Below are positions 13,301 through 23,975 of a stretch of DNA of 64,000 nt, one piece after another. Under the pieces are notes generated by a model. The model ran no database searches and was not told the DNA's origin. It was given only the letters and a program-made list of their open reading frames with translations. The position numbers and the translations under genes were made by a program. Position 1 is the stretch's first letter. Each line of letters starts with the position of its first letter. Source of the DNA: Dipylidium caninum (Eukaryota > Platyhelminthes > Cestoda > Cyclophyllidea > Dipylidiidae); NCBI GenBank assembly GCA_017562135.1, contig QEYB01000882.1:1-64000 (forward strand). The letters are read 5' to 3'.

Positions 13301-16300
13301 GTTTAAGGAGAGGGCGATTCGGACCTTAAAGTGCCAACTTTCATCCTCATCTATTTCCTCAAACAATTCTGCAGAAGTAGACGGGAAACAAGAAGATGCT
13401 TTAATCAGAGAAATTGTAGATGGGAAGAGAAGAAGCCCTCTAGGTCATGTTAAATAAGGGAACCAAACGCTCTCCACCCACCGGGTTTAATTAATGATTG
13501 GAGAATCCGAGCATCCATTTCAGAGGAGACTCCGGTGCAAGAGGTTATGAATTCCAGCAGATAGGCGCGTTCTAGAATATCCGTTAAGAGGTTCTCATCG
13601 TCTCTCTCAAATGCCATCACATCTTTGGCGCGTTCTATGAGACTAGAGAAAGCAGGAGTGATCTGACAAGCAAACAGGACTTTCTCGGATAAAAATAGTT
13701 TACCTGGTGATTTGGCATTTACATTTACTCAACTTCAAGTGGAAAGCTCCTTGGGGTTCACTTTCGAGCAAATGTCTCATAAAATCCACGAATATTTCGA
13801 GAGCTTTGGCCAGGCCTCCGGTGTCCTACGAGACGATAAGTAATTCAAGTGCACAACACTACAGTCTGAGGCAAGCTCAGTGTAGACGAGGTACGCAAAA
13901 AAATTCTTACTGAAATGACAATGAAGGGGATGTTTTGTCGCAGAGCATAGGACAATTCGAGCAGATTTGAACTGTTCCCCTCGATGAGAACACCGCATAT
14001 AGGAATACGATTGGCTACAAGGGATTAGTCTAATAACTAGATGCTGCATAGAAACCAACACCGAAAAGGCATTCTTGTGGAATACCTACTTGTTGAACTT
14101 CTACCCACTCGGAATGCCGAATTCAGGCGTTTCGGTGCGCTAATTTGAGACCCATGCGGATGTTTAGATGCCTTATCCTCGGTACCACCATCACCTGGGT
14201 AAACAAGTATGGGTTTTATGTGGGAGACCCTGTGTGTGATGAAATGGGTGGCAACGCCTCAGGTATTGCCTCACCTCCACTCTTATGACCATTAAGGCCA
14301 CCCAAATAGGCCTCGAATTGAGCTCGGCTAAGCGACACGTCCTTCAAACGGTCCTTGGAGTCGATGAAGATGTAATGGGTGTGATTCTCCGCCAATTGGA
14401 TTCCGCTATCATTGTCTCGCGGTTGCTTGGGAAATGTCATTCGTGTCGACCCTAAGGTAAAGACGTGGGAAACTGGCCTGTAGGCTGCTTTTTGCCTACT
14501 CTCATCAAAAATGACATGAGCTAGCATCAGCACCTAATAATGTCAGCTGTGAAACCTTAGAGAGTTATAAGTAGTCTCAGCGGGAGCATTTAGTTTGGTG
14601 AGTTAAAGACGCAACTTTCTACAACATACCAGGAAATCGTCGCATTGAAGGACGTGAGAATTGTAAAGGTGTCGCCATGGAACCATGGCAATTACTTGTA
14701 GTTGCTGCATCCCGTATGCGGCAGCGTATCCCTTCACCACCTTCGAGACGACATTGCCTACACGCTTCTCCTTCCCGTCGCTTAGGATCCACGTTCCTTA
14801 AGGAGCAATGAATTAGCGTCTCTAGTCACTGTCGCCATTGAAACCCAATCTCGTCTATTTCTCTTTCTTCGCACGGACAATCAGTTAGGTGCTTACATGA
14901 ATGAGACTCGGTGTAAATATTAAACAGAAGCATAATTCAATTTCTCATCAGATGGACATGAATTCACATTTCACTTTAAATACTCCACTCAGAAAAACGA
15001 CTTGCTCACGCACTTGTTTGACGGGTAATTCTTGTCACGCTCTTTTGGAGGAAGTGTGAGAGCGATGGTGAAAGAGGGTCTGTTCCGTAGAACGACAAGA
15101 CCAGACCTGGTTTGGGCATTTTCCACAGATCAAAGAGAAGAATTTGTAATTTCCTCGTTGACGTGTGATCCGCCAGCCGGACAAACTGAGAAGATAACCA
15201 AGAAGTGACACATTTTGCTGCCCTAATGCAATTTAGAGGGGTATGTTGCGCAAATGCAGGTCTACACGACAACTCACCTGACTCACGATTGGAGAAAATG
15301 CCTGCTCAAATTGGCCAAATGTGTTGGTCGGCCGTCTAACAAATCCGCTTTCGCGAGATTTTATCACCTTCATGAGTTGAGGATTTTCTGAAAACTTCTC
15401 ATGGATATGGCCTCGAGTACTGCATTGTTCGCATATACTGTCTCTGGGGTATGATAAAACTAAAAATTTAGTTTATGACTGTATGCATGCTACTCAAATC
15501 TAATGAGTAACAGGAGTCGCACCTAACGGTTCACACCATACAATCACGTCGCGCCTTTACACTTACTGGCTTCGTGGAAGGTTAATACACACGTAGGAGT
15601 TTAAAATCAATGGTGCCTCCATCAGTCGTCTTAGGTCGATGGCCTGAGGGAGAATTTTGAAAGGAATGCTTTTAATCTCTGTTCCGCTGTTCCTAATGGA
15701 ACATACTTTGCCACTTTCTCTTCCTGACAACGGAGAAGAGAAGATAGGACTCACCTTCTTATTCCCATTAGTATGTTCAAGTCCTTCCTCATCAGTAACT
15801 ACACTTAGTTGACTGTGTGCCTCCAGAAAGGCATGTATGGCTTCTTTGTTGTGACTTCTGCTAACCTGCAGTGGCGTTTGGTCAGTCTACGGAGGAGTAT
15901 ACGCAAAAAAATATACGTCAGTCTGGAAAACAGTTAAGCCATTAAGCATTTAGATGCGGATGCAATTGCCTTTGGAACTCAAACCATAGACGGATGCATT
16001 GACGACGGTTATGGAGCTAAGTGGATTAGGGGATGGGGAGAGTGGCGATGGGGAGGAGAGGAGACTAACAACGTCCTACTTAATTTATCAAAATTCGCAG
16101 ATGTTTGAGAGAAGGGTTGAAACTGTGTTGAGTATTTGTTGAGAGAAGGGAACCCACAATGTCGGTGCATTTGAGAAGGCGTTTGCCGTGTCTAAGTAGG
16201 GCGATCACTGACTCGATGTTTGTCAGAGCAGCGTAGTGCATTGCGGTGCGTTTCGACTGAAAAAAGTGGTGAGAGGTAAACAAGGGCCAGTTAAAACATC

Positions 16301-17529
16301 CGAGACGATGCATAATAAGTGGTTTGTCTAATCGACTAGTCCATTTACTGAATTAGTAGCTACTCAAGGCTGCGAATGTGGCAAATTCGAATGACTCTTG
16401 TCGCCCGGAATCCTCTAGCCCACCTTATCCACCTTGTAGATGGGGGCATTTTTGAGCTGAAGGAGCATTCCCAAGGCCATGTAGTCACCGACAGCAGCTG
16501 CGACATGAATCGCCGTAAGCCCTTCCTGTGAAGAGAATAATGTAAAAGTCCTCATCAAATGTACCGACTTATGGAAAAGCATTAGCCTCTAACGGGAGGA
16601 TTGGTTTACAATATAGCCAGTTCCAAAATAATATCGCAATATATCTAAAGTGAGCAGAATTTTAAGGGGAAAATCCAATCCTTCGTCGACCCCAAATGTC
16701 CCAGCACGTAACAAACTCACCAGCGTGACACTCCAAATGATGGTGGGGGGAAATTCATCGAGGATATAACGGAGGATATTGTGCGCGGAGAGGAGGACCA
16801 CAATGTGCATAATACTGACTTTTCGGAGCACTTGCGGAAAGTTGGCCGCCCTGTAGGCCGGTAAGTACTAAATAGCAGAAAAATAAGAAAACGGTTCATT
16901 TGACTACGCCTTCTTTTCATTGTTGGAGTAAATGACTAGAATGAATCCAAAAAGAGTCTGTCGTGCTGTAATCTGATATAGGGAATTTCTTCATAACGTG
17001 AAAACTAGCCCAGTCCATCCCTCTCTACTCTGGGTGCAGGAGCGATCCCAAAAAATCTTCAATAAATGAGCAAGCCGAGGAGACATTATGGTTGGCCTGG
17101 TTGTAAATATTCTTCGGAGATGGTGCAGGATGTTCCTTATTCCTCGTGGGAAGTTGTCTATCTCGAACACGAGGATGTGATTTCTCAAGTGGACAAGGGG
17201 ATTCGTTATTGTAGGGGCTTGTCAACTCAGTCGGGCCATCAAATGAGCCACTAACTTCAAAATCCTTCTCAAAAAGAATAAGTCAAACACATACAGACAA
17301 TCACACAGACCTCCAAATCGTCCACAAATACGCTTTTCTCGAGAAACTTTGATGTCTCCGAACACGACGCCGCGAATGTCTTAATGTCGTCGTCGAAAAC
17401 GCATTGGATGACCTTGCGCTCCCACGTATCCAAAGTAGGAGTGAAGGCTCTGAATGAAAGCAAAGAAAAGACGCCGCCCTCGTCTTCAGCCACTACCGAA
17501 TGTCTTGGCTTAAAATTGACGGTGAACAT
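5521..17529 (-). CDS. TRPM2-like cation channel with N-terminal ankyrin repeats and C-terminal NUDT9-H domain (about 32 exons, 5' end uncertain)
   Basis: Predicted membrane cation channel of the melastatin TRP family. Exons read on the minus strand: 17311-17529, 16721-16867, 16424-16525, 16158-16256, 15567-15886, 15278-15443, 15014-15185, 14630-14796, 14275-14533, 13911-14014, 13704-13825, 13482-13642, 13253-13368, 11544-11696, 11359-11406, 11154-11286, 10508-10724, 10212-10437, 9809-9916, 9574-9669, 9352-9483, 9023-9274, 8515-8717, 8332-8467, 8066-8253, 7911-7918, 7565-7861, 7314-7368, about 6791-6870, about 6450-6709, 6039-6155, about 5823-5955, about 5521-5719. From the ankyrin exons to the coiled coil every junction is GT-AG and phase-consistent. 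Order: ankyrin repeats, TRPM homology region (NHTHYIFID), S1-S6 (RYIGPKLIMI, LLLNLLIAMF), TRP helix, coiled coil, NUDT9-H (CDNAWIDITAINI). More than 1,700 residues. The first exon may not hold the true start. Frame breaks occur in S5, S6 and NUDT9-H, so the copy is either mis-sequenced or decaying. Confidence 0.92.
7565..8253 (-). other. TRP helix, predicted 8-nt microexon and coiled coil
   Basis: Exon 8066-8253 continues directly from S6 with ERYDKMETMSKQLWAMQKF, equivalent to the family's TRP helix (SISNQVWKFQRYQLI), and then NAPPLPFPYVAI. It ends with one spare base. The next confident exon, 7565-7861, begins in phase 0 and encodes the post-channel helix (NWEKFRSLDYF) and a coiled coil (RDARVARLSAQIAGD), ending at a GTAAGG donor. 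The only way I found to join the phases is the 8-bp segment 7911-7918, flanked by CACAG and GTGAGG. Confidence 0.72.
7911..7918 (-). other. Predicted 8-nt microexon in the TRPM-like gene
   Basis: On the minus strand the 8 bases TTACTCTG are preceded by a pyrimidine-rich acceptor (CTTCCTCATTCACAG) and followed by a GTGAGG donor. Upstream exon 8066-8253 leaves one unpaired base and downstream exon 7565-7861 starts at a codon boundary, so exactly eight bases (modulo 3, two) are needed. Including it adds Phe-Thr-Leu and keeps the frame. Very short exons are well known in schistosomes. Prediction only. Confidence 0.45.
8332..9274 (-). other. TRPM S3-S6, pore loop and gate
   Basis: Exon 9023-9274 encodes S3 (DMWNRLVLIS, keeping the calcium-site Asn) and S4 with its linker (LLHFFVISRYIGPKLIMI, the family's GPKII signature). 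Exon 8515-8717 opens MKRDLLPFL, matching the S4-S5 linker, then the frame moves by one base into FIIGVFWLMFSLFISVMIY (S5) and the pore helix and filter NNFFSMFGEFN, with an acidic FGE filter like that of TRPM1/3/6/7. Exon 8332-8467 ends S6 with LLLNLLIAMF. Just before that, the conserved S6 start (SIMMIYVLLTT) is present but one frame off. The disruptions are treated under findings. Confidence 0.82.
9352..9916 (-). other. TRPM S1-S2 exons (start of the channel domain)
   Basis: Exon 9809-9916 encodes the pre-S1 helix (GAVLPPLVPIL, matching ILLPPSIL in TRPM proteins). Exon 9574-9669 carries the DFYTAPCVRF motif that matches the family's EFYNAPIVKF at the start of S1. Exon 9352-9483 gives the rest of S1 and S2, ending LTFMEHICK. 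All three are whole numbers of codons and join in phase 0. The S2 glutamate equivalent to the calcium-site Glu of TRPM2/4/8 is kept; the following calcium-site Gln is a Cys here. Confidence 0.85.
11928..12835 (-). mobile_element. Degenerate mariner-like transposon, copy 1, inside a TRPM intron
   Basis: Fossil Tc1/mariner-type transposase on the minus strand, full of stops and shifts. Fragments readable across frames: TITRDEK near 12350 (first catalytic Asp region, family VTGDEKW), LNRHGAVML followed by DSVEPPYVA near 12100 (family VNRKGVILLHDNARPHVA), and NISPTDP near 11965 (family DLSPTDYHLF, third Asp). The N-terminal DNA-binding part and terminal repeats were not found. It lies in the 1.55-kb intron between exons 13253-13368 and 11544-11696 of the TRPM-like gene and is near-identical to the copy at 19.8 kb. 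Not functional as read. Confidence 0.8.
15567..16867 (-). other. Ankyrin-repeat exons of the TRPM-like gene
   Basis: Four consecutive exons each hold about one ankyrin-like unit and join in phase 0. 16721-16867 is degenerate (IMHIVVLLSAHNILRYIL). 16424-16525 is 34 codons and the clearest (EGLTAIHVAAAVGDYMALG). 16158-16256 is 33 codons (RTAMHYAALTNIESVIALL). 15567-15886 starts with TDQTPLQVSRSHNKEAIHAF and runs without a stop through a polar linker. That last exon ends phase 2 at a GTAAGT donor, and the next exon (acceptor CCCCAG) starts phase 1 with the Cys-x2-Cys motif typical of TRPM N termini. The ankyrin block and the channel therefore appear to share one reading frame. Ankyrin repeats usually mediate cytosolic protein contacts. 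Confidence 0.82.
17311..17529 (-). other. Possible first exon of the TRPM-like gene
   Basis: Open from an ATG at 17529 to a GTCTGT donor after 17311, ending in phase 0, which matches the phase of the first ankyrin exon. It encodes an acidic, helix-prone stretch (VFDDDIKTFAASCSE). An in-frame acceptor-like TTCATTCAG lies inside it, so this may be an internal exon with the real start further upstream. No family match beyond its position. Confidence 0.5.
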
Positions 17530-19793
17530 CAGTAGAGGTGGAAGCGTTTTGCTATGTAGACGATGAAGTGTGCACTGCGACTAGGTGTAGGAGAAAATGG
17601 ACAAAGCGATGACCCGCAGGTTGTGATGAGACCAAGTGCGTACCACCCAGATAGGTCTCACACTTCACATCACCCCTACCTCGCCTCGCCTGGCCTCGCG
17701 TCACCTCATCTCACCACAGCTCACCTCTTATCGTCTCCTCTCGTCTGTTATGCCATGATGTGACTAGTGGGCTGCAAGGGCTATGTGATTTCAGAGCATT
17801 TTGGCTAAAGCTCCCGATTTGGCTTTACTGTGTTAGAGGTGAGAGCAGCATGGAATCTACAAGCTTCTAACGTTCACAATCATAGGAATTAGCTTTTCTC
17901 CCCCACAGTATGTTGCAGATCTTACTAGTGCCAGCACATCGTATCGATGGGAGCGTATTTCTGAATTAATGTTCAAATTCCCTCCCTCTTCTTATTTCTC
18001 CCTAAAGCCATGCGTCCTGACATTAACTACAGATAGTGGCACGCATAGGAGGTGAAACCAAGCGGAGTGGGGAGCCACGACTAAAAAAGGGAAAATGACC
18101 AGGTGACAAACTCGGTTGACGTGGATGGCGTGTGTTCTTCCTTCACGCTAGACCTTGAAGGAAGGCTTCTCGAAGGCAGATTAAGCAACTTGAATGACCC
18201 TTCTTTATCGACGACAATTTGCTCTGCCATACTCAAAGCGAGAGGCGTGACTGTCAACAGTTACCAGAGATAGAAAACGAATGAGAATCTAAGGGCGTTT
18301 TAGCTATTGAAAGTCTCTATGGTGCCTATTAGATTTGCAGGCACTCCCATCCAAATGGATGAACGAGATGTCTTTTTTACTAGTGGTGAATAAAATTTAA
18401 AAGTAATGCGACTTTGGGATATTCGTTCACTCGGCGTATCGCGAAGGGGAAATGTACAGCAGATGTACAAAAACAGTCAAACTGTTGATGCAACCGTTGT
18501 CCAGGAGGAAGTATTTAGACCAAGAAGTTAAAAACAAGGAAACCCTAAAATTGCCCATCTGTTTTAAGATGCACATCTTACGTTTGAGCGATGACATTGG
18601 CTCGACCAAATGATTTCTCACCACAGGCTCAAGAGGAAATTTATTTATTTCCACTGGATTATTCTTATGTTTTCATCACCCTCAGCATATCCACCAAACT
18701 AGCTCCAAGGATTTAACAGCATTCACAATCTCCAATCAGCAGAAAACATGGCACCAAAAGAGATGAATTAGGCGAGTAAATGATTTATTTTACACGTGAG
18801 CCTTTGCGCTTCATAAACTAGCTACGGTATCAGCTTCTCGGTGGTCGACTGAGGGTTTACTTTCCACCCAGTGAAATAAATTGCAGGTTAGCCGACCGCT
18901 TCAATGCGTGTGAAGGTGCAAACAAGTCTTCGCGTAGTTAAGGTGAGGAGATTGGTGTGTGTGAATTGTGATACCAGGGGTCTAAGTGGTAAAGTCAACG
19001 TAAGACAAAAATCACCCGACCCAATGAAATCGATTTACAAATTTTAGCTTGTTTCCTGCCGAAAATTGTCATCTTTTCGAGGGTGAAGATAATTGGTTGC
19101 ATTTGGAGGAACCAGAGCCCAGTGGTCTTTGTGATGCATCGCCATTTCGAACGCGTCAGCATCTAAATACGTGTTTAACCTCAAGCCGATATGCACAAGC
19201 GCCTTTCGAAGTAACTTCGAGGCGATGTAGCACAGATGGAGAAACGACAAAGTAGCCGTGTCGCCTCGTGTTTAAAAGGGCCGGCGATGATGTTAATCAA
19301 ATAGAAGCTTTGCTTTACCGTCGCCATCCCACTTTACAAAGACTGCTTCAGTACATAAAGCTTTTGTTGACCCGCTAAGATATACAAATGAGAACTAACC
19401 TAGATCTTTGTGGACTCTCCTTACAAGTATCCACCAGCCACTAATTTTTTACATTGACACGTTAACAAAGACTTGCAGATGCCACTAACTCTCCCTTTGT
19501 ATTCTGATCCGCAATGGACCTCATTCTGACTTTCGTTTGTCTGTCAATCCTCAAGGGAGAAAGGATCCTCTCAATTGGTAAGAAAGCAAATTAGACACAA
19601 CCATGGTCTCTGGTCATCTCCTTTAGGTCGCTCTAGTATCTTCCCATGAACTGTTAGGTCGAAAAATATGCAACGGCGTTAGGAACGAGTAGAAATCCAA
19701 AAGGGCGTCATATCACTTTTTTAGAGAATCTTATGTTTCCGGAGTTAATAAACCATTCATAATATCATTTTGGCAAAAGATATATATTTTTCT
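17530..19793. other. Region upstream of the TRPM-like gene; possible additional 5' exons
   Basis: Contains a CT-rich low-complexity patch at about 17650-17750 on the plus strand, built of imperfect CACCTCG-type repeats. Two minus-strand stretches look protein-like: 19044-19250 (LRKALVHIGLRLNTYLDADA and further) and 18605-18654 (FPLEPVVRNHLVEPMSSLK, followed by a GTAAGA donor). They could be further N-terminal exons of the ankyrin-TRPM gene, but I could not connect their phases. No family match. Confidence 0.35.
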
Positions 19794-20715
19794 CTTAAAA
19801 ATAATTTATAATTACGAAAGAGGTAACAATGGGTCGGTCGGTGAAATATTGGGGAAGCATGGACAATGTGATAAGATGTCACATTGTAGAGAAGTTAATT
19901 TATTAAAAAGGATTGAGGCTACATATGGTGGTTCCACGCTATCCTACAGCATGACTGCGCCGTGCCGATTGAGCGGTGCTGGTTGCTTTTTCTTCCTCGG
20001 TTTCTTCCCATCCATGACATCGACTTCACGGCCACAGGACTCCGTCAATGTTATGCTTCCGTCTGGTTGTAGTGCAGCAAGACAAAACGCATCACTCCCT
20101 GGGCATTTCATCATATCTTAATCATTATCTATCTCTGGTGGAATTTCGGGCCAAGGGTGAATTCTTATCTACCACTCTGTTTGACCGTTTTGACTGTCAT
20201 CCAAAATCCACTTATCGTCACGAGTGATGCTTTCGGGTCAGAACGGCGGCAATTGTATGTGACGAAGGAGGCAAGAAAGATGTTCACTTGCTCCTGCGGT
20301 CCGTCGATCACCTGCAGTTGCTTCAGTCCGTAAGACCGGCACGCACAAGTCCACTTTGACTTTATCATTTATGGTGCACCGATGTTTGAACACAGCCGTA
20401 CGTATGGCAAAGTTGCTAGTTCAGGCCCAAGTTCACAAGCAGTTGTGCATGGATCGGACTCCACAATCATCCTTAATTCCTTCCCGTCATCGAAATTGGG
20501 AACGGTGGCCTTCCTCGATCCTCGCTGACGATAACCACATTGCCAGAAGGGGGTTTGTGGAAAGAAAATGGCGCATCTTTGTTGTGAGTGGATTCATATG
20601 CGAATGCCTCATTAATGTTTCTCGAAGCTTGACCTGTGCTATGCTTCACTTCGAACTCGTGAAAAAAAATTTATGCAAATCGTGTTTGGTTTGCATCTAT
20701 TTTCGGGGAAAACTG
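19794..20715 (-). mobile_element. Degenerate mariner-like transposon, copy 2
   Basis: Same element and orientation as the copy at 11928-12835, shifted by 7866 bp. The first roughly 400 bp (19794 onward, the transposase C-terminal half) read base for base the same as copy 1. Beyond about 20200 the copies differ at scattered positions, and similarity fades near 20715. The same catalytic fragments and stop codons are shared, so the element was already dead when the two copies last shared sequence. It lies upstream of the TRPM exons I can identify. Confidence 0.8.
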
Positions 20716-23700
20716 TAATAAACATGAGTTCCAAAAATGCCTTTAAAATTTATTATTGAAAACATCGAGTAAACGTTACAGTCACAAATGAGCACGGGCT
20801 AAACAAAGCGCCTGTTTTATAACTTTTTTTAAGCTCAATCGAGTTAACGCCCCTGCCGTCACGCATGAGAAGCTTGTAGGATTCTGCCTGCAATGAAGCT
20901 TGCAGCAATTCATCTAGTGGTTTTGGTCTTAACAGTTGATTCTAGTAGTCTCTCGTATGGCAATTTGGGAACGGCTATATTATTTGTGCAATGGAGGTGT
21001 GCTACTGCGACAATCTCCGTGTAATGCTTTCACCTACTTCGATGATTGACTAAAATTCTTCACTGTATATGGTGCAGATAAATAGGCCCTGCCGAAAATA
21101 AATACGAACGATCAGATCGTCGGCGACAGGGTGAGAGTCCACTTGGTTCATTAATAAACTCTACTAAGGTGTATTAACGCGTCCACAAACTGTAAGACAA
21201 AGAATGATTCCGCTTGTGTCATTTTAAGAGGCTCATGGCGGTATGGCATCATGTAAATTTTTGCGATCGCCAGCCTCATGCGGCCGCCTTCAGCCTAGAG
21301 GTGTAAATGAAAGGTCACTTTACCTACCCGTATAGTAGCAAACTTGTAGTGTTCCGTAGTGTAACAGCGCTTTGATCCCGTTTGCTCCCTTTTTCTCGCT
21401 TCCTCTAAGCTAAAATGAATAATTCAACGAATCTCAGTGTCACCTCCCACCTGAACACCACCTCTCGCCGGTGCGTTGGCAACTATCATGTGCTCTGTAT
21501 GCTTTGGCACAAACCTGGTCCCTGTAAAGAAATACAATATGGGGGACGGTAGGTCATGGACAGTCATCTTATCTCTTCTGCAAGTGTGGGATTTCAGTGA
21601 CTAATATGCTCGGGTTCAAGGAGTGTCCCAATTCCGTCCCCCAGTCATAGTCGGCAGAAGTCTTTGGGCCGGTGAGTGCCTATTGTGGTTTGCGACTATA
21701 TTTGTGCCTCTCCTTCAATTGCTTCAGGCAATTCATTGACTTTGTTAATCATCAGGGCCAGTGGTCTTAGTCTCTGCATTCTCATTTGGTCTATGGCCAA
21801 CACTTTCTCTTGCTTTACCACCAGAATTTTGACCTTTACGCCAAAGTACAGAGAGCAATGCCATCCAAAATTCTGTCAATTTTTAGTTGTGGTGTCTCTG
21901 AACTATGAACTACACGGGTGCTATTATCGCGGCTGAGGTAGATGGATGTGTGATGCCCAAGAAGAAGCAAATAGCATCGCGCTTCATGCTGAAATTTAGC
22001 TACCCGAATATCAGAAGACCGATCTTGGGTCAGGAGATGGTGCGAATACGCGGGGGCGTTCCAGTCGCCTGCAAATAAGTACACTTCCTTTTAGTCTAGG
22101 ATGCTTTCTGTAAGTCAACTTTAGGCTTAAAAAAATGGAAAACTAACGAATTTATACGCCGTCACGTTCGGCTCGTTCTTCGGAAATACCTTTGTGCCTA
22201 TCATTTATGTTCAAAGTAAGGTTGAAGACGCCAGTAAAGTTGGATTAGATTACGCCTTCGACAACTTTGTCGACATCTGACTGACTTCAAAAGCATCATC
22301 TTCATCGTTCACGATCCGCTGAAGCGCAACTCATCTTGTTTCTCAACCAGAAAAGCGATTTTTTCAATCATGTTCAGTGGTGTTTTATGGGATCTTGTTC
22401 AATCCGCACGGTTGGTTTCCAATGCTGTTCTAGATGACCCATAAAATTTCCTATTGTGACCACCTGCCCGACGCTAATTGCTATCCTACCGGTAGTAATT
22501 GCATTCAAAGAAATCAAGGTTGGTTGACATCGTCTCTTTACTTTGTCTCTTCCACTTCGAACAAATCGCTTTCGCTAGGATAACTCACTTTCCATTCATT
22601 TCTACAACCTAGGGTAGTCGCAACTTCATCATCCTTGGTGTATCCATCTGCGACACCATATTTGGGGTAGTCCTCGCTGTTATCTCGCTTTAATTGCTTT
22701 TGTATTCATCAAAAATGAAAAAAATTAGCAGTGGTAGTATTCCCACCAGCTTTGTGCTCCTTCTTCCTATCCTACTTCAACTTCTTCATAACGTGATTTG
22801 TGGTTCAAAGAAGACGAGAGGAGGAACCGACTTGAGATTAGTGTAACCCATAAGTCGCCTTTGTCTAGTTAAATCGACTGGTCGTGGTGGCTGTCTGAGA
22901 GTGTTCGAAAAAGGCACATTAATGGCACATGCTTTGTCGCGATTTGAAGCAACTCGGTTTGTGGGTTCGTTCTAAACCATTGTGAGAGTGAACGTCTCAC
23001 TTAAATCGGCATTCTTCCAAAGTGATATCTTTCGTTCGGCCCCTCAAATCGGCAGAGATTTTCGAGGTTGACAACAAGTCAGATGGTATTTGAGAGCAAA
23101 AGGACATTTTGGACGATGTCGTGGCCTGTTTTCCTTTAATATACCGCCTTGGAATATAGTAGACGAATGAATGGTGATTGCTCCTGAGGTGTTCTCCGAG
23201 AGTTCCGAAAGAGGACATACTCCAAAACATTCCAGCTAGTGGAGAGATTATTTTAGGTTGTCACTCCTCAAAGTTTTCTGGGATATTTGCCGATCTGCTG
23301 AGAGTGAAAGCAAACACCAACACGGAAGCCCCAGAACGCTAATTGCGATTCAAATAATTTTCCTGTGAAGGAGAAGGGCAAACAGCCCAAATAACTATGC
23401 GCAATTTCGTCTAGTCTCGAATCTATTTTGTGGTAACCACTCAAATAAATTTGGGGTGAATAAATCTGCTTTAATGATTTAAAACTGAGACTATCGATGT
23501 CGACTTCCAGTTGGGGCTTTTAGTTTACCAAAGTGAAAGGACTTTACACCACAAAACCCGTAAACTGCCTTCACCCACTTCTCCACCCAGTCGAAAGCAG
23601 TAGGGGCCGCGTTCAAAAGTTAGCTTGAGAAAGATGATGGTAGTTGTCAAAATCCAGGAGGCTTCAAGAATAAGTTCGCTGGCAGCCAATTGAACAGATG

Positions 23701-23975
23701 GCTGCAGTCAGTATAGGGTGGTAGCGGAAAATTGAGCCTTAAAACGCAGTTGGAGACTTTTGAGGTATGGTGAAAGATGAGTTCACCAGCTCGTTACAAA
23801 TTCAGATTGTTTTGTAATGAGTTCCACACACTAGTTGAAGGCATAGGCTTGCTTTCACCTACATGGAAGGCGGTGACAAGTTACATTGTTCCTTGTATTT
23901 AAAAAAATGAAGTACCACTCCATCACCACCGGGGCAGGACTTCAGATATCAAACTGAAAGGCGATACACAATAAC
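20716..23975. other. Intergenic region between the TRPM-like gene and C2CD3
   Basis: Apart from the possible LINE fragment near 22 kb I see no coding exon. Short ORFs on both strands have no motif. C2CD3 ends at the stop codon at 23976; its 3' UTR and polyadenylation signal should lie just below that coordinate. Confidence 0.6.
21836..22084 (-). mobile_element. Possible LINE endonuclease-domain fragment
   Basis: An 82-codon open stretch contains FAGDWNAPAYSH followed by GHHTSIYLSRDNSTRVV and KIDRILDG. The GDWNA-type motif followed by a Ser/Asp/Ile tail resembles the apurinic endonuclease domain at the N terminus of non-LTR retrotransposons (GDFNA..., then D.I at the end). No reverse transcriptase motif is seen nearby. 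It could equally be chance; low confidence. Confidence 0.35.

Noticed and set aside
5521..17529. Calling the channel the praziquantel receptor itself
   Set aside because: The domain layout fits the class, but S4 lacks the conserved Arg and other pocket residues differ, and flatworms have several TRPM paralogues. Only family membership is supported.
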